A stretch of DNA of 64,000 bases from Methanohalophilus portucalensis (GTDB taxonomy: Archaea; Halobacteriota; Methanosarcinia; Methanosarcinales; Methanosarcinaceae). Of the stretch, positions 43,781-52,920 are shown one piece after another (the first letter of the stretch is position 1; every line of letters begins with the position of its first letter). The notes under the pieces were generated by a model that worked only from the letters and a program-made list of their open reading frames with translations, was not told where the DNA came from and made no database searches. The DNA lies in the NCBI RefSeq assembly GCF_002761295.1, contig NZ_CP017881.1, positions 248,001 to 312,000 of the forward strand, given 5' to 3'. A program made the translations under genes and the position numbers.

Positions 43781-44917
43781 ATGAGTATTCCTTCAGACGG
43801 CTATCATTTCACTTTGCATGAGAGGATGCGATACCTTTCCTCGGGTACAAAGTATGACAGCTGTAACCAGAGTGCAGTATGCCACGCTTTCGGGCCAGAC
43901 GGGCGCTGCATACAATTATACAAGACATTGCTGACCAACTACTGTGCCGGAGAATGTACCTATTGCCCGAATCGCTGCCATAGGGATGTGCGCAGGGTTT
44001 CCCTGTCCCCGGAAGAGATTGTGAAGATTACCTGGGACTTTTACAGGAAAAATACGATCGAAGGCCTGTTCCTTTCCTCCGGTATTATCGGAGATCCTGA
44101 AACAACAACCGAAAAACAGCTTCATGTGGCCCGGCTCCTGAGAAATCAGGGGTTTAAGGGTTATATCCACCTTCGGCTCATGCCCGGTACACCTTTCCAT
44201 TTGCTGCAGGAGGTAGCCGGGGTTGCCAACAAATTTGGGGTAAATGCAGAAACAACGGGTTCTGTGAACTATTCGGAAATCTGTCCCAATTTCGATTACA
44301 AGAATGATGTCCTTCAGCGTTTGAACTGGACCTGCAAATTGATAAGAAAACAGAGGAAACTGCACAGATATGATCGTAAGATCATAGGTGCCAACGATAC
44401 CCAGTTTGTGGTGGGTGCCCTCGACGAACCCGACAGGGATATTGTGAATACCGTGCATGATTTCATGGAAAAATACCAGTTGCGCAGGCCTTATTTTATG
44501 AGTTTTGACCCGGTTCCTGATACGCCGCTTGAGAATGGTTCAACATCTCCGAAATGGAGGGAACAGAGGCTCTATCAGGTATCCTATCTTTTGAAGGATT
44601 ATGGCCTGGATTCCGGGCATATTGATCAAATCTATAATGATGATGGTTTCCTTTTGAATGATGATCCTAAACTTGAACTTGCCCGGCTTAACCCGGAAAT
44701 GTTTCCGGTAGAAATAAACAGTGCCGATTACTCTACTTTGCTCAGGGTGCCGGGTATAGGGCCTATAAGTGCTTCCCGTATCCTGAGATCCAGGCCAATT
44801 TATGGGGAGGATGAACTTGCACGTATGGGTGTTGTTATGGGTCGTGCACGTCCCTTTATCAAAATTGGTGGTTCCGGGCAAACTAACCTTATACAGTTTG
44901 CAGGAGAATGCACATGA
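43781..44917 (+). CDS. Putative DNA modification/repair radical SAM protein with HhH motif
   Basis: The 378-residue protein has a radical SAM CxxxCxxC motif (Cys55, Cys59, Cys62 in NYCAGECTYCPNRC), the preceding RMRYLSSGTKYDSCN segment and a C-terminal helix-hairpin-helix (LLRVPGIGPISASRILRS) for DNA contact. It matches the family known as 'putative DNA modification/repair radical SAM protein' (TIGR03916 type), which is almost always paired with the family represented by the next gene. The chemistry is unknown. The stop overlaps the next start by 4 nt (ATGA), so the proteins are co-produced. Confidence 0.88.
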   Translation: MSIPSDGYHFTLHERMRYLSSGTKYDSCNQSAVCHAFGPDGRCIQLYKTLLTNYCAGECTYCPNRCHRDVRRVSLSPEEIVKITWDFYRKNTIEGLFLSSGIIGDPETTTEKQLHVARLLRNQGFKGYIHLRLMPGTPFHLLQEVAGVANKFGVNAETTGSVNYSEICPNFDYKNDVLQRLNWTCKLIRKQRKLHRYDRKIIGANDTQFVVGALDEPDRDIVNTVHDFMEKYQLRRPYFMSFDPVPDTPLENGSTSPKWREQRLYQVSYLLKDYGLDSGHIDQIYNDDGFLLNDDPKLELARLNPEMFPVEINSADYSTLLRVPGIGPISASRILRSRPIYGEDELARMGVVMGRARPFIKIGGSGQTNLIQFAGECT

Positions 44918-45768
44918 TTATTCTTTTTAAGGCCACTGTGCCAGGTGTCTTACTGGCCTGTCTGGAATTGAGAAAAAGGCCTGAGGCAGATCTGATTTTT
45001 GCCTGTGATCCCGGAGAAGGGGAAACGAAATTGAAAATGACCAACCCGACAGCTGAAGTAATTCGAGTTGGATTCAATAGTAAGGTTGATAAACAGGAGT
45101 TGGTCAAAAGAGTTTTTCCCGATGGGTGGCACAGAATAACCAATTTTGATTCCCCTCCATTGAATTACATAGAATTGGTGCTCAGGCACAGGAAATGCAA
45201 TCCTGCAGAGTTTGTGAGACTATTGCATGGGTATGAAGGGGAGGTAGATAGTCTTTATTGTGGTAAAGAAAGACTTTGCAAGCGATATTACCGATACATG
45301 CGTGAGGTAAAGAACAATTATCACAGACTTTGCATGTTTGTGCGGCCAGTTTGCGGAGAAACAGTCCTTTATGCAAATGTAACTCCCAAAAACCGTGTTT
45401 CTGATATGCTTTGCAGGTGGCTTGCAGTACGCAATCCCGATAGGGCCGTAATTGTTGTTGATGGAAAATTTGCTTATGTATGCAATGGTGAAATCCTGAA
45501 GATGCAGCACTTCCTGAAAACATCTGTGGATTCAATACGACATTTGATTCCTTCTGAAGATTCTGCTAATCTGGAAGAATTTTGGGATACTTATTACAAA
45601 AGCCAGATGATAAACAACAGGCGTAATCATTCACTTTCAAAAAGATTACAGCCCCGCGGCGATTCCGGCTATAGTACAATGTCTAAAAAAGATCGGTATT
45701 TTGTAGAACGGGGTATTCCCACATCTACACTACTTGATTTTGTGAATGAGAAACAAGGTGGTCAATAA
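44914..45768 (+). CDS. TIGR03915/DUF4130-type probable DNA metabolism protein
   Basis: The 284-residue protein matches the constant partner of the radical SAM-HhH protein: an N-terminal FKATVPGVLLACLEL segment, a central YRYMREVKNNYHRLCMFVRP with RWLAVRNPDR..IVVDGKFAYV, and a C-terminal EEFWDTYYKS..INNRRNHSL typical of DUF4130. In many bacteria the gene is fused to a uracil-DNA glycosylase-like domain; here the UDG part is absent. The start is ATG 44914 (GGAG at 7 nt), overlapping the upstream stop. It is followed directly by a MutS5-like gene. Confidence 0.85.
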   Translation: MIILFKATVPGVLLACLELRKRPEADLIFACDPGEGETKLKMTNPTAEVIRVGFNSKVDKQELVKRVFPDGWHRITNFDSPPLNYIELVLRHRKCNPAEFVRLLHGYEGEVDSLYCGKERLCKRYYRYMREVKNNYHRLCMFVRPVCGETVLYANVTPKNRVSDMLCRWLAVRNPDRAVIVVDGKFAYVCNGEILKMQHFLKTSVDSIRHLIPSEDSANLEEFWDTYYKSQMINNRRNHSLSKRLQPRGDSGYSTMSKKDRYFVERGIPTSTLLDFVNEKQGGQ

Positions 45769-45769
45769 T

Positions 45770-47872
45770 ATGCAGTCACTGGTTGATGCTCCACGTATAG
45801 GAGAAAAGATGGCACAGCGCTTTATATCTCATTTTGGATGTGAAGAGGACGCCATGGCGGCAATTCTCAGAGGGGATATAGCCAGTATATCGGAGATCGA
45901 AGGGGTAGGAAGAAGGTATGCCATATCCCTCGTACACGATGTGAGATCAACAGAGGATGGTATTGATATCTCCTCTTTTTTGAAAACCCGGGATTCAGTC
46001 GATATTTATGAAAGGGTAATTGATTCTATCAAAAATTATGCTTCTACCCCCTATGCGAGGGATAAGTTGCACACTTATATCCCATATCCTTCAAGCAGGA
46101 AAGACCTTATTGGCATAAACCGGGACTGGGTTGAAAACCATATGGAATATCTCTCCATGCTCGATGATATGGATAGGATTTCAGCAAGTCTTTCCAGAAT
46201 AAAACCTCTGAAAAACTTTCCTTCAATTCCCCGGGTCAGGGATAGGGTAATTGTCACTTCAAATACTGATGATTACAGCATTTTAAAAGAAAAATATGGT
46301 AAAAGCATTGAGGTCCAGCTGGTGGAAGATCCTCTGGAATTTGCAGATGTTGCACGCAGTTATCCCCATGTAATTGCCATAGGAGAACCCTTCCTGGAAT
46401 ATGATTTTCCAGAGGATACGAATCCTGAAATAATAACAAATACCCGGGAAATTGAGGAATGGCATATTTTACCCGAAAAACAAATTTCTTTTTTTGCTTT
46501 CAATCATGAACGAATAATGAATGCATTGGATCTTGCAATTATACTGGATAAAGCGGGCATACCTTCAATAGTCAATGCGGATATTTCGTCTCTTAGCAAT
46601 CTCATGGCTGCCATTAATCCTGAAGGAAATATTGTTGAAGGCAGGGACGGCGAAATAGACCGCTTACACCATATTCTGGACAATGTGGATTCGGAACTTA
46701 CAAAATATGTAGACCAGTGCAACCGGGAAATAAATGATCTCCTCCAAAAAAGTAGTATTACACTCAGCGGGAATGACATGTTGGGTGTTATCAGGGATGA
46801 GGTGGAGTTAAAGGATATTCTTTCACGCAATATATCGGCATCTTTCAGCCAGATAATTAATGATGCCAGGAAAGAATTCATTGACACTCTTTCAATGAAG
46901 CAAAATGAATGCCTATTTGTGGATTATTTTTTCCCCTCTGAACTTTGTTATCCTGTAGAAGCCGACGTGTCCCAGTTACAAAAATTCAAAGAACAGATCA
47001 AACAGCAGATATTCCGCAGGGAAGTTACTCATAAAAGGGATATTGCATATGAGCTACACGAATTCAGGCAACCCCTGAAACAACTTGTTATGAGGTTACT
47101 TGATCTGGATGTGGGTTTGGCAGTGGCCCGTTTTGGTCATTCTCTGCAGATGCAACTTGCCGGCTTTGAAGATGAATGTGGTATGGGACTCAAGAATGGA
47201 AAAAATATTTTCCTTTGCGAAAAGAGTGTTGCTGTGGAACCTATAGATTATTCCCTGGGCTCGATCATGTCTCCTTCGCAAGTTCCCTCCTCTCCGGTAG
47301 TTCTCTTAAGTGGTGTGAATTCCGGAGGAAAAACATCCATGCTGGAGTTAGTGGCTCAATGTACAATTCTTTCCCACATGGGTTTCCCTGTGCCTGCAGA
47401 TGAATTAAAGATAGGGCCGGTTGATAGTTTGTATTATTTCAGCAAATCCAGAGGGACTCTTGATGCGGGGGCATTTGAAACGACCTTACGCTCATTTTCA
47501 GCTCTGGCAGGGGCTGGATCCAAACTTGTGCTTGTCGATGAACTTGAATCCATTACCGAACCCGGAGCTTCTGCAAAAATCATAGCCGGTATACTTGAAA
47601 CCCTTTCTGAAGAATCCAATACAATGGCTATTTTTGTTTCCCATCTTGCCGACCAGATACTGGAAAATACCGACGCTTCCATCAGGGTGGATGGAATTGA
47701 AGCAAAAGGACTTGATAATGAATTGAACCTGATTGTTGATCGCAATCCGATTTATAATCATATTGCAAAGAGTACTCCGGAATTAATCGTGGAGCGTCTT
47801 TTCAGAAGCGGGGGGGAAGTTGAAAGGGAGTTTTACAGACGTCTGAAAAATAAATTCGAAAAAGGATGCTAA
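45770..47872 (+). CDS. MutS-related ATPase with N-terminal HhH (archaeal MutS5 type)
   Basis: The 700-residue protein has an N-terminal helix-hairpin-helix region (DAPRIGEKMAQRFISHFG; ISEIEGVGRRYAISLV), a long helical lever/clamp-like middle and a C-terminal MutS ATPase with Walker A GVNSGGKTS (about 516-524), LVLVDELES as Walker B and a later VSHLADQI. It lacks the mismatch-recognition domain I of MutS. Euryarchaeal MutS5 proteins of this type bind branched DNA such as Holliday junctions. ATG 45770 follows AAGGTGG; an earlier ATG at 45746 lies inside the preceding gene. It abuts the convergent hisB. Confidence 0.85.
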   Translation: MQSLVDAPRIGEKMAQRFISHFGCEEDAMAAILRGDIASISEIEGVGRRYAISLVHDVRSTEDGIDISSFLKTRDSVDIYERVIDSIKNYASTPYARDKLHTYIPYPSSRKDLIGINRDWVENHMEYLSMLDDMDRISASLSRIKPLKNFPSIPRVRDRVIVTSNTDDYSILKEKYGKSIEVQLVEDPLEFADVARSYPHVIAIGEPFLEYDFPEDTNPEIITNTREIEEWHILPEKQISFFAFNHERIMNALDLAIILDKAGIPSIVNADISSLSNLMAAINPEGNIVEGRDGEIDRLHHILDNVDSELTKYVDQCNREINDLLQKSSITLSGNDMLGVIRDEVELKDILSRNISASFSQIINDARKEFIDTLSMKQNECLFVDYFFPSELCYPVEADVSQLQKFKEQIKQQIFRREVTHKRDIAYELHEFRQPLKQLVMRLLDLDVGLAVARFGHSLQMQLAGFEDECGMGLKNGKNIFLCEKSVAVEPIDYSLGSIMSPSQVPSSPVVLLSGVNSGGKTSMLELVAQCTILSHMGFPVPADELKIGPVDSLYYFSKSRGTLDAGAFETTLRSFSALAGAGSKLVLVDELESITEPGASAKIIAGILETLSEESNTMAIFVSHLADQILENTDASIRVDGIEAKGLDNELNLIVDRNPIYNHIAKSTPELIVERLFRSGGEVEREFYRRLKNKFEKGC

Positions 47873-48451
47873 TCAGAGGCATCCCTTTGTACTTTTGACC
47901 CCTTTGCCCTCGATAACCGTCGCTTTTTTCATTGCCTGAGCAAATGCCTTGAAAAGGGCTTCGATTTTGTGGTGGTCATTGTAACCATATACAGTTGCAT
48001 GTAGGGTGACTTTTGCATTGGAGACGAATGATTCAAAGAAATGCCTTGTAAGCTGGGTGTTGAATTCCCCTACTTTTTCGGATTCAAAAGTAGTGTCCAT
48101 CACGAGATAACTTCGCCCTCCTATATCCACTACTACGCTGGCAAGAGCCTCATCCATTGGTATTCTTGATTCTCCAAAACGGGCAATTCCCGACTTTTCT
48201 GCCATTATCCGATCAAAGGCCTGCCCCATTACGATCCCAATATCCTCCACCAGGTGATGACCGTCTACTTCCAGATCACCTTTAGCATCGATTGTAAGGT
48301 CAAAACCTGAATGTCGTGCAAAACACACCAGCATGTGGTCAAAAAAACCGATGCCTGTATTTATCTGTGAATCCCCTTTGCCATCGATGTTGATCGTAAG
48401 TTCTATGCTGGTTTCTCTGGTAGTACGGGATACAGTGGAAATTCTTGGCAT
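47873..48451 (-). CDS. hisB: Imidazoleglycerol-phosphate dehydratase
   Basis: HisB dehydrates imidazoleglycerol phosphate in histidine synthesis. The 192-residue protein is the monofunctional form with the two metal-binding repeats [17 protein letters not shown] and [14 protein letters not shown], then TRHFFESF and [14 protein letters not shown]. It is the last of three leftward his genes, only 2 nt after hisA. Confidence 0.97.
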   Translation of the reverse strand: MPRISTVSRTTRETSIELTINIDGKGDSQINTGIGFFDHMLVCFARHSGFDLTIDAKGDLEVDGHHLVEDIGIVMGQAFDRIMAEKSGIARFGESRIPMDEALASVVVDIGGRSYLVMDTTFESEKVGEFNTQLTRHFFESFVSNAKVTLHATVYGYNDHHKIEALFKAFAQAMKKATVIEGKGVKSTKGCL

Positions 48452-48453
48452 AC

Positions 48454-49206
48454 TTACTCTCCACCAGAGATTTCCTCTCTGATTGTATTTATCGCTTCTG
48501 TAAGGGTAAAATTTCCTGCATAAAGGGCACTACCTACCACAACACCGCAGGCACCGGTCTTTTTCAGGGTCATTATGTCTTCCAGGGTGGTAACTCCTCC
48601 GGAAGCAATCACCGGTATTGTAAGTTCATTAACCAGCTCTGTTGTGGGTTCTGTGTCCACACCTTCCATTAATCCTTCTTTGTCTATGTTGGTGAACAGA
48701 ATGCTTCCTGCGCCTTTTTCTTCGAACATTTTCCCGAGCTGTACTGCAGTATACTCGGATTGCTCGGTCCATCCCTTTGTAGAAACCTTGCCATTTTTTG
48801 AATCCAGGGCGACATTAATGTTTTCAGGCTTGAATTTTCTGGCAAGTTTTTCAACCAGATCAGGATTTTGGACAGCTGCGGTGCTTAGTATAACCCTTTT
48901 GGCGCCCATGTGCAGGAGGTTTGCAGCATCCTCAAAAGAGCGAATTCCGCCACCTACCTGTACTTCGACTCCTTGTCTTTCACACAGCACTATGATTTTT
49001 TCTATTATAGGGGCGTTTTTCCTTTTCCCTTCGATGGCTCCGTCAAGGTCTATCAGATGCAGGGTTTTTGCTCCCTGTCCAATCCACTTAATCGCAACTG
49101 CTTCGGGATCATCAAGTGAAATACGTTCCTGGTCTGGCAGTCCCTGTATCAACTGGACACATTTCCCGTTTTTCATATCTACAGCGGGGATGACCTCAAA
49201 TTCCAT
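48454..49206 (-). CDS. hisA: Phosphoribosylformimino-5-aminoimidazole carboxamide ribotide isomerase
   Basis: HisA opens the ribose of ProFAR by an Amadori reaction. The 250-residue (beta/alpha)8 barrel has [15 protein letters not shown] with the catalytic aspartate, VQVGGGIRS for phosphate, LFTNIDKEG with the second aspartate, and [11 protein letters not shown]. It sits between hisG and hisB, 12 nt from hisG and 2 nt from hisB. Confidence 0.97.
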   Translation of the reverse strand: MEFEVIPAVDMKNGKCVQLIQGLPDQERISLDDPEAVAIKWIGQGAKTLHLIDLDGAIEGKRKNAPIIEKIIVLCERQGVEVQVGGGIRSFEDAANLLHMGAKRVILSTAAVQNPDLVEKLARKFKPENINVALDSKNGKVSTKGWTEQSEYTAVQLGKMFEEKGAGSILFTNIDKEGLMEGVDTEPTTELVNELTIPVIASGGVTTLEDIMTLKKTGACGVVVGSALYAGNFTLTEAINTIREEISGGE

Positions 49207-49218
49207 TATTTACTCTCC

Positions 49219-50073
49219 TCAGGGTATCATTCTTTCGATGGGTACAACAAGTATGTCTGATGCACCTGCTTTTTTCAGTTCACTGACTATTGCAAAGACC
49301 TGGTCTGCATCAATAACAGCATGTACTGCATGGGTGGAATTCTTTGATTCTACTTTCATAACAGTCGGTCCCGCAAGACCGGGTAGTATGTCTTTGATAT
49401 TTTCCAGTTTTCCTGATGGGGCATTCATCATAAGATAGCGTTTTTGTTTTGCATGGAGTACGCTTTCAAGGGCTGTTTTTATGTGCTGGATCTTTTCTTC
49501 CCTTTGGGAACTTTCGGCATTTGAAATCAGGTAAACAGATGAGCTGAACACCTCTGCAATTTTCCTGAGATGATTTGTCACAAGAGTTGTGCCGGAACTG
49601 GATATATCAACAATTGCATCCGCAATTCCCACATGGGGTGTCATCTCGCAGGCACCACTTACTTTGATCACTTCAACTGGTATGTCAATATTTTTAAAAT
49701 ATTTCTCTGTAATATTTGGGAATTCAGTAGCAACCCGCATGTTTTTCAGCTCTTCAGGGGCTTTTATCCCTGAGTCTTCAGGGACTGCAAGTACCAACTT
49801 TGCCCTCCCGAAATGCAGGTCCAGCATAACTTCAACTTCTGCATCAGTTTCATCTATAAGATCAAGCCCGGTAATTCCTACGTCTGCAGCTCCGTCCTGC
49901 ACATATTCGGGGATATCCGCCGCTCTTGCGAATAAAAATATCATTTCCGGGTCTGTTGTTTTTGCAAAAAGTTTCCGGCTTGATCCCTCAAGTACCGGGA
50001 GACCTGCTTCTTTGAAGAGTTTCACGGTCGGATCGTGGAGTCTGCCTTTATTTGGTATTGCAATGCGTATCAT
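49219..50073 (-). CDS. hisG: ATP phosphoribosyltransferase, long form
   Basis: HisG starts histidine synthesis by joining ATP and PRPP. The 284-residue protein (from MIRIAIPNKGRLH) is the long form with a C-terminal ACT-like regulatory domain (~210-284), so no HisZ is needed and histidine feedback is likely. An ATG at 50118 would add 15 residues, but a TATA-like TTTATATG directly before it predicts transcription starting inside that extension, so I use 50073. It heads the hisG-hisA-hisB unit. Confidence 0.95.
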   Translation of the reverse strand: MIRIAIPNKGRLHDPTVKLFKEAGLPVLEGSSRKLFAKTTDPEMIFLFARAADIPEYVQDGAADVGITGLDLIDETDAEVEVMLDLHFGRAKLVLAVPEDSGIKAPEELKNMRVATEFPNITEKYFKNIDIPVEVIKVSGACEMTPHVGIADAIVDISSSGTTLVTNHLRKIAEVFSSSVYLISNAESSQREEKIQHIKTALESVLHAKQKRYLMMNAPSGKLENIKDILPGLAGPTVMKVESKNSTHAVHAVIDADQVFAIVSELKKAGASDILVVPIERMIP

Positions 50074-50290
50074 CCTGGTTGCCTCTGGAATCTGGGTCAA
50101 CATTTCCAATACTTTCATTGCATATAAAGGTTTGATGAAGAAAAAGTATCCATAAGATATCTTGCTTCCAGTAATTAATTCATTTTCATATAGTATCCAA
50201 TTTATATAGAATGGATATTTTCATATCATCTGGGATTTGATACTGGAACCTTATTTAGTTCATATTTCATTGTTTTCATGAGGTTTGTTT

Positions 50291-51490
50291 ATGCGGAATA
50301 TAAAGGTTGAGCAACTTGTCCAGACACCTGTGGAAAATCAGGAGATAGAGCTTGTTGAACGTAAGGGTCTGGGACATCCAGACAGTATATCTGATGGGAT
50401 TGCAGAGGCTGTAAGCCGTGCCCTTTGTGCGGAATATATCGAAAAATGCGGTGCAGTACTTCACCATAATACGGATGAAACCCAGATTGTTGCAGGTCGC
50501 TCCTCTCCTGCTTTTGGAGGTGGGGAAGTCATCAAACCAATTTATACTCTTCTTGTAGGACGGGCTACAAAAGAATTTAATGGTGTGGAAATCCCGGCTG
50601 AGGCAGTGGCTCTCTCGGCAGCCCGTGATTACCTGAGGAAGAATATTGTAAATCTTGATCTTGACAGGGATATAATCCTTGACTGCAAACTTGGTACGGG
50701 TTCTTCTGACTTGCGGGATGTTTTTGGCCGGGAAAAAATTCCCACTGCCAATGACACATCTTTTGGTGTTGGACATGCATCATTCTCCGAACTTGAGCGT
50801 ATCGTCTATGATACCGAGAAGCAGCTTATAGGTGATCTGAAAGGTAAATTACCTGCAATAGGTGAAGACATCAAGGTTATGGGATTGCGGGATAAAGATG
50901 ATATTTCCCTGACTGTTTGCTGTGGAATGGTTGACAAATATGTTGATGATATGGATGCCTATGTTAGTTTCAAGGAACAGATGAAGGATTATATTCTGGA
51001 TATTGCGGGCAAATACACTGACAGGAACATTAATGCATATGTCAATGCTGCCGATAACACCGCAGATGGTTGTGGCTGTATCTTCCTGACGGTAACAGGC
51101 ACCTCTGCGGAAATGGGTGACGATGGTTCTGTTGGTCGGGGTAACCGGTGTAATGGTTTGATAACCCCGAACAGGCCCATGAGTATGGAGGCAACCAGTG
51201 GTAAGAACCCTATCAATCATGTAGGTAAGATATACAATTTGCTTTCTACTCAGATGGCCTGGGATATTGTGGAAGCCGTGCCACAAGTAGATGAAGTATA
51301 TGTGCGACTGCTATCACAGATAGGTAAACCTATTGATCAGCCCATGGCTGCCAGCATCCAGGTAATTCCCGAAGATGGGGCAAATTTTGCTACGGTTCAG
51401 GATGATGCCGAAGCAGTAGCCGATGAGTGGCTTGGTAATATTACCAAGGTTACCGATCTTGTTATAAATGGGGCAATTGACACTTTCTGA
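50291..51490 (+). CDS. metK: S-adenosylmethionine synthetase, archaeal type
   Basis: The enzyme makes SAM from methionine and ATP. The 399-residue protein is of the divergent archaeal class: LVERKGLGHPDSISDGIAEA, HHNTDETQIVAG, DLDRDIILDCKLGTGSSDL and DDGSVGRGNRCNGLITPNRP are all characteristic. ATG 50291 is preceded by GAGG; a TTG two codons upstream is unlikely. A TATA box TTTATATA lies at 50201-50208. It is divergent from hisG. Confidence 0.96.
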   Translation: MRNIKVEQLVQTPVENQEIELVERKGLGHPDSISDGIAEAVSRALCAEYIEKCGAVLHHNTDETQIVAGRSSPAFGGGEVIKPIYTLLVGRATKEFNGVEIPAEAVALSAARDYLRKNIVNLDLDRDIILDCKLGTGSSDLRDVFGREKIPTANDTSFGVGHASFSELERIVYDTEKQLIGDLKGKLPAIGEDIKVMGLRDKDDISLTVCCGMVDKYVDDMDAYVSFKEQMKDYILDIAGKYTDRNINAYVNAADNTADGCGCIFLTVTGTSAEMGDDGSVGRGNRCNGLITPNRPMSMEATSGKNPINHVGKIYNLLSTQMAWDIVEAVPQVDEVYVRLLSQIGKPIDQPMAASIQVIPEDGANFATVQDDAEAVADEWLGNITKVTDLVINGAIDTF

Positions 51491-51623
51491 GACAAGATTG
51501 CCTCTTTTTATTCTTTTCAGTGGTTTTGAATTCTGTTTTTTTATTTTTGCTTTTAAGCGCTGGTGAAATTTCCTGCGGATATTGAATTTATATGCCTTTG
51601 GAATGGGAATTCGGCGAAAAGTC

Positions 51624-51630
51624 TATATAA
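51624..51630 (+). promoter_or_regulatory. TATA box of tRNA-Tyr
   Basis: TATATAA lies 36 nt upstream of the tRNA gene, so transcription would begin about 10-15 nt before the mature 5' end. Confidence 0.6.
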
Positions 51631-51665
51631 GATTGTGAGGATGAGAGTATCTCGCTGAGTAATGT

Positions 51666-51777
51666 CCCGCCTTAACTCAGTTGGTAGAGTGCGCGGCTGT
51701 AGTATGGTTTGTGTGGATTATCCACATACCGCGCGGTTACCGCGATGCCCCCGGTTCGAGTCTGGGAGGCGGGACCA
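51666..51777 (+). tRNA. tRNA-Tyr (GUA), with intron and encoded CCA
   Basis: The acceptor stem CCCGCCT pairs with AGGCGGG (51767-51773), followed by A73 and an encoded CCA (51775-51777). The D stem is ACTC/GAGT, the anticodon stem CGCGG/CCGCG, the anticodon GTA (51699-51701), and the T arm CCCGG-TTCGAGT-CTGGG. The C1:G72 pair is the archaeal tRNA-Tyr identity element. The anticodon loop is interrupted after position 37 by an intron. Confidence 0.95.
51703..51738 (+). other. 36-nt intron of tRNA-Tyr at position 37/38
   Basis: The bases between G37 and A38 fit an archaeal intron at the canonical site, to be cut by the splicing endonuclease at a bulge-helix-bulge. The intron has its own hairpin GTGTGGATTATCCACAT. 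Boundaries follow from tRNA folding and could shift by a base. Confidence 0.85.
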
Positions 51778-51778
51778 A

Positions 51779-51799
51779 ACACCTCTTCTAAAGGGGTGT
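51779..51799 (+). terminator. Stem-loop after tRNA-Tyr
   Basis: Nine pairs (51779-51787 with 51791-51799, one G-T) and a CTA loop directly follow the CCA end. No T-tract follows, so it may act in processing or termination. Confidence 0.5.
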
Positions 51800-51872
51800 A
51801 AACAAAACCCTTATATAGAATTAAATGTATTTGGGTGCTGCTCTTGTGAGCGGAAAAGTGTGCCCGGACATT

Positions 51873-51945
51873 GTCCGAATAGTGTAGAGGCCTATCATGG
51901 GGCCCTGTCGAGGCCCCGACCCGGGTTCGAATCCCGGTTCGGGCG
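51873..51945 (+). tRNA. tRNA-Asp (GUC)
   Basis: The acceptor stem GTCCGAA pairs with TTCGGGC (51938-51944, one G-T wobble pair) with discriminator G73. The anticodon stem is GGGCC/GGCCC around CTGTCGA (anticodon GTC), and the T arm is CCGGG-TTCGAAT-CCCGG. No CCA is encoded. A TATA-like TTATATAG lies at 51811-51818. Confidence 0.93.
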
Positions 51946-51963
51946 TACAAAACTTTTCCGAAA

Positions 51964-51984
51964 GGTCCCGGTTCTGCCGGGGCC
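51964..51984 (+). terminator. GC-rich stem-loop after tRNA-Asp
   Basis: Eight pairs, GGTCCCGG (51964-51971) with CCGGGGCC (51977-51984), around TTCTG form a strong hairpin 19 nt after the tRNA. The tail is A-rich rather than T-rich. Confidence 0.55.
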
Positions 51985-52127
51985 AAAACTCACATCTAAT
52001 TTTTCTATAATTCTGTAACAGAGTAGTATAATTATTGTTCTAGTAACACGTCTGTCCATGTGTATATACAATTACTTAGTTCTAAAACGATAATTTTTAT
52101 ATAGTTTTCATCCTTAGTTGTTTCAGA

Positions 52128-52793
52128 ATGTCGGATAGAATATTGCTATGGAACAGAATCACAGATCACTACCTATTCAGATTGCTCTGTGTCTTTTTCA
52201 TTTTCACAATATCTTTTTCTACAGGCGTGCTTGCCAATGATTCCTATGCAGTGACTGAGGTCTATTGTAATGGTGAATTATATCCAGAACATTTCACCCC
52301 TTCTCCGGTTCTGGATGCAAATGAGTCTTTCTCATTGGCGGTTGAGATGACCGTAAAACAGGCAAGCGTTGTCGATGTCACTATCGATCAACATATTTTG
52401 GATCCTGGTGCGTATCTGGAAATACAGAAAGGCCCATGTGCATTCAATTCAACTCATTCACGTGAGTTTGCCCCAAATGAGACTTTTACTTATAAGTGGA
52501 TACTCAGGGAGACAAAAAATACGGCGTGTGGGCCGGTTCCGGTTGGATTCCACTATTCAATCAATCCGCTAAATTCTCCTGAGTTAACTATTGAGCAATC
52601 TTCTATTGTTGTAACTCCCCGCATCACGGATGAATATGTTGAAGATGAGATATGGGATGATGATTATCCTCTCTCTTTAAATTCCTACATCCCACGATCA
52701 GAATCATCTTCAGGGTTTTCATTTGTTGGTTTTTTCAGTCCTCTTTTTGCTTTTGCAATAGTGGGTGTACTATTGCTTCGTCGCAAAAATTAA
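52128..52793 (+). CDS. Membrane-anchored surface protein, possibly sarcinarray-like
   Basis: The 221-residue protein has a hydrophobic signal segment (LLCVFFIFTISFSTGVLA, cleavage near LA-ND), an extracellular beta-rich region with several N-glycosylation sequons (NES, NST, NET) and cysteines, and a C-terminal span FFSPLFAFAIVGVLLL followed by RRKN. The region VDVTIDQHILDPGAYLEIQKG and TFTYKWILRET recalls the small 'sarcinarray' surface proteins of Methanosarcina; this is tentative. A TATATA box about 30 nt before the ATG and no ribosome binding site suggest a leaderless mRNA. Confidence 0.72.
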   Translation: MSDRILLWNRITDHYLFRLLCVFFIFTISFSTGVLANDSYAVTEVYCNGELYPEHFTPSPVLDANESFSLAVEMTVKQASVVDVTIDQHILDPGAYLEIQKGPCAFNSTHSREFAPNETFTYKWILRETKNTACGPVPVGFHYSINPLNSPELTIEQSSIVVTPRITDEYVEDEIWDDDYPLSLNSYIPRSESSSGFSFVGFFSPLFAFAIVGVLLLRRKN

Positions 52794-52920
52794 TAATATT
52801 GTGATTTATGGTTTCAGGATCAATTGAAAAGCTACAAATATTATTAGTAAATTGAAACCATCGGATAGACTTTTATACGTACATCTCTCCCTCTTATCCA
52901 ATAATCGTTGATGTGATCAT

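Noticed and set aside
51862-51872. tRNA-Asp starting at GCCCGGA (51862)
   Set aside because: This alternative acceptor strand leaves the D arm unfoldable; GTCCGAA at 51873 gives correct 8-9 bases, D arm and length.
52808-52861. Inverted repeat ATGGTTTCA/TGAAACCAT after the surface protein gene
   Set aside because: The 36-nt loop is AT-rich and no T-tract follows; it could be a weak 3' structure but is not convincing as a terminator.
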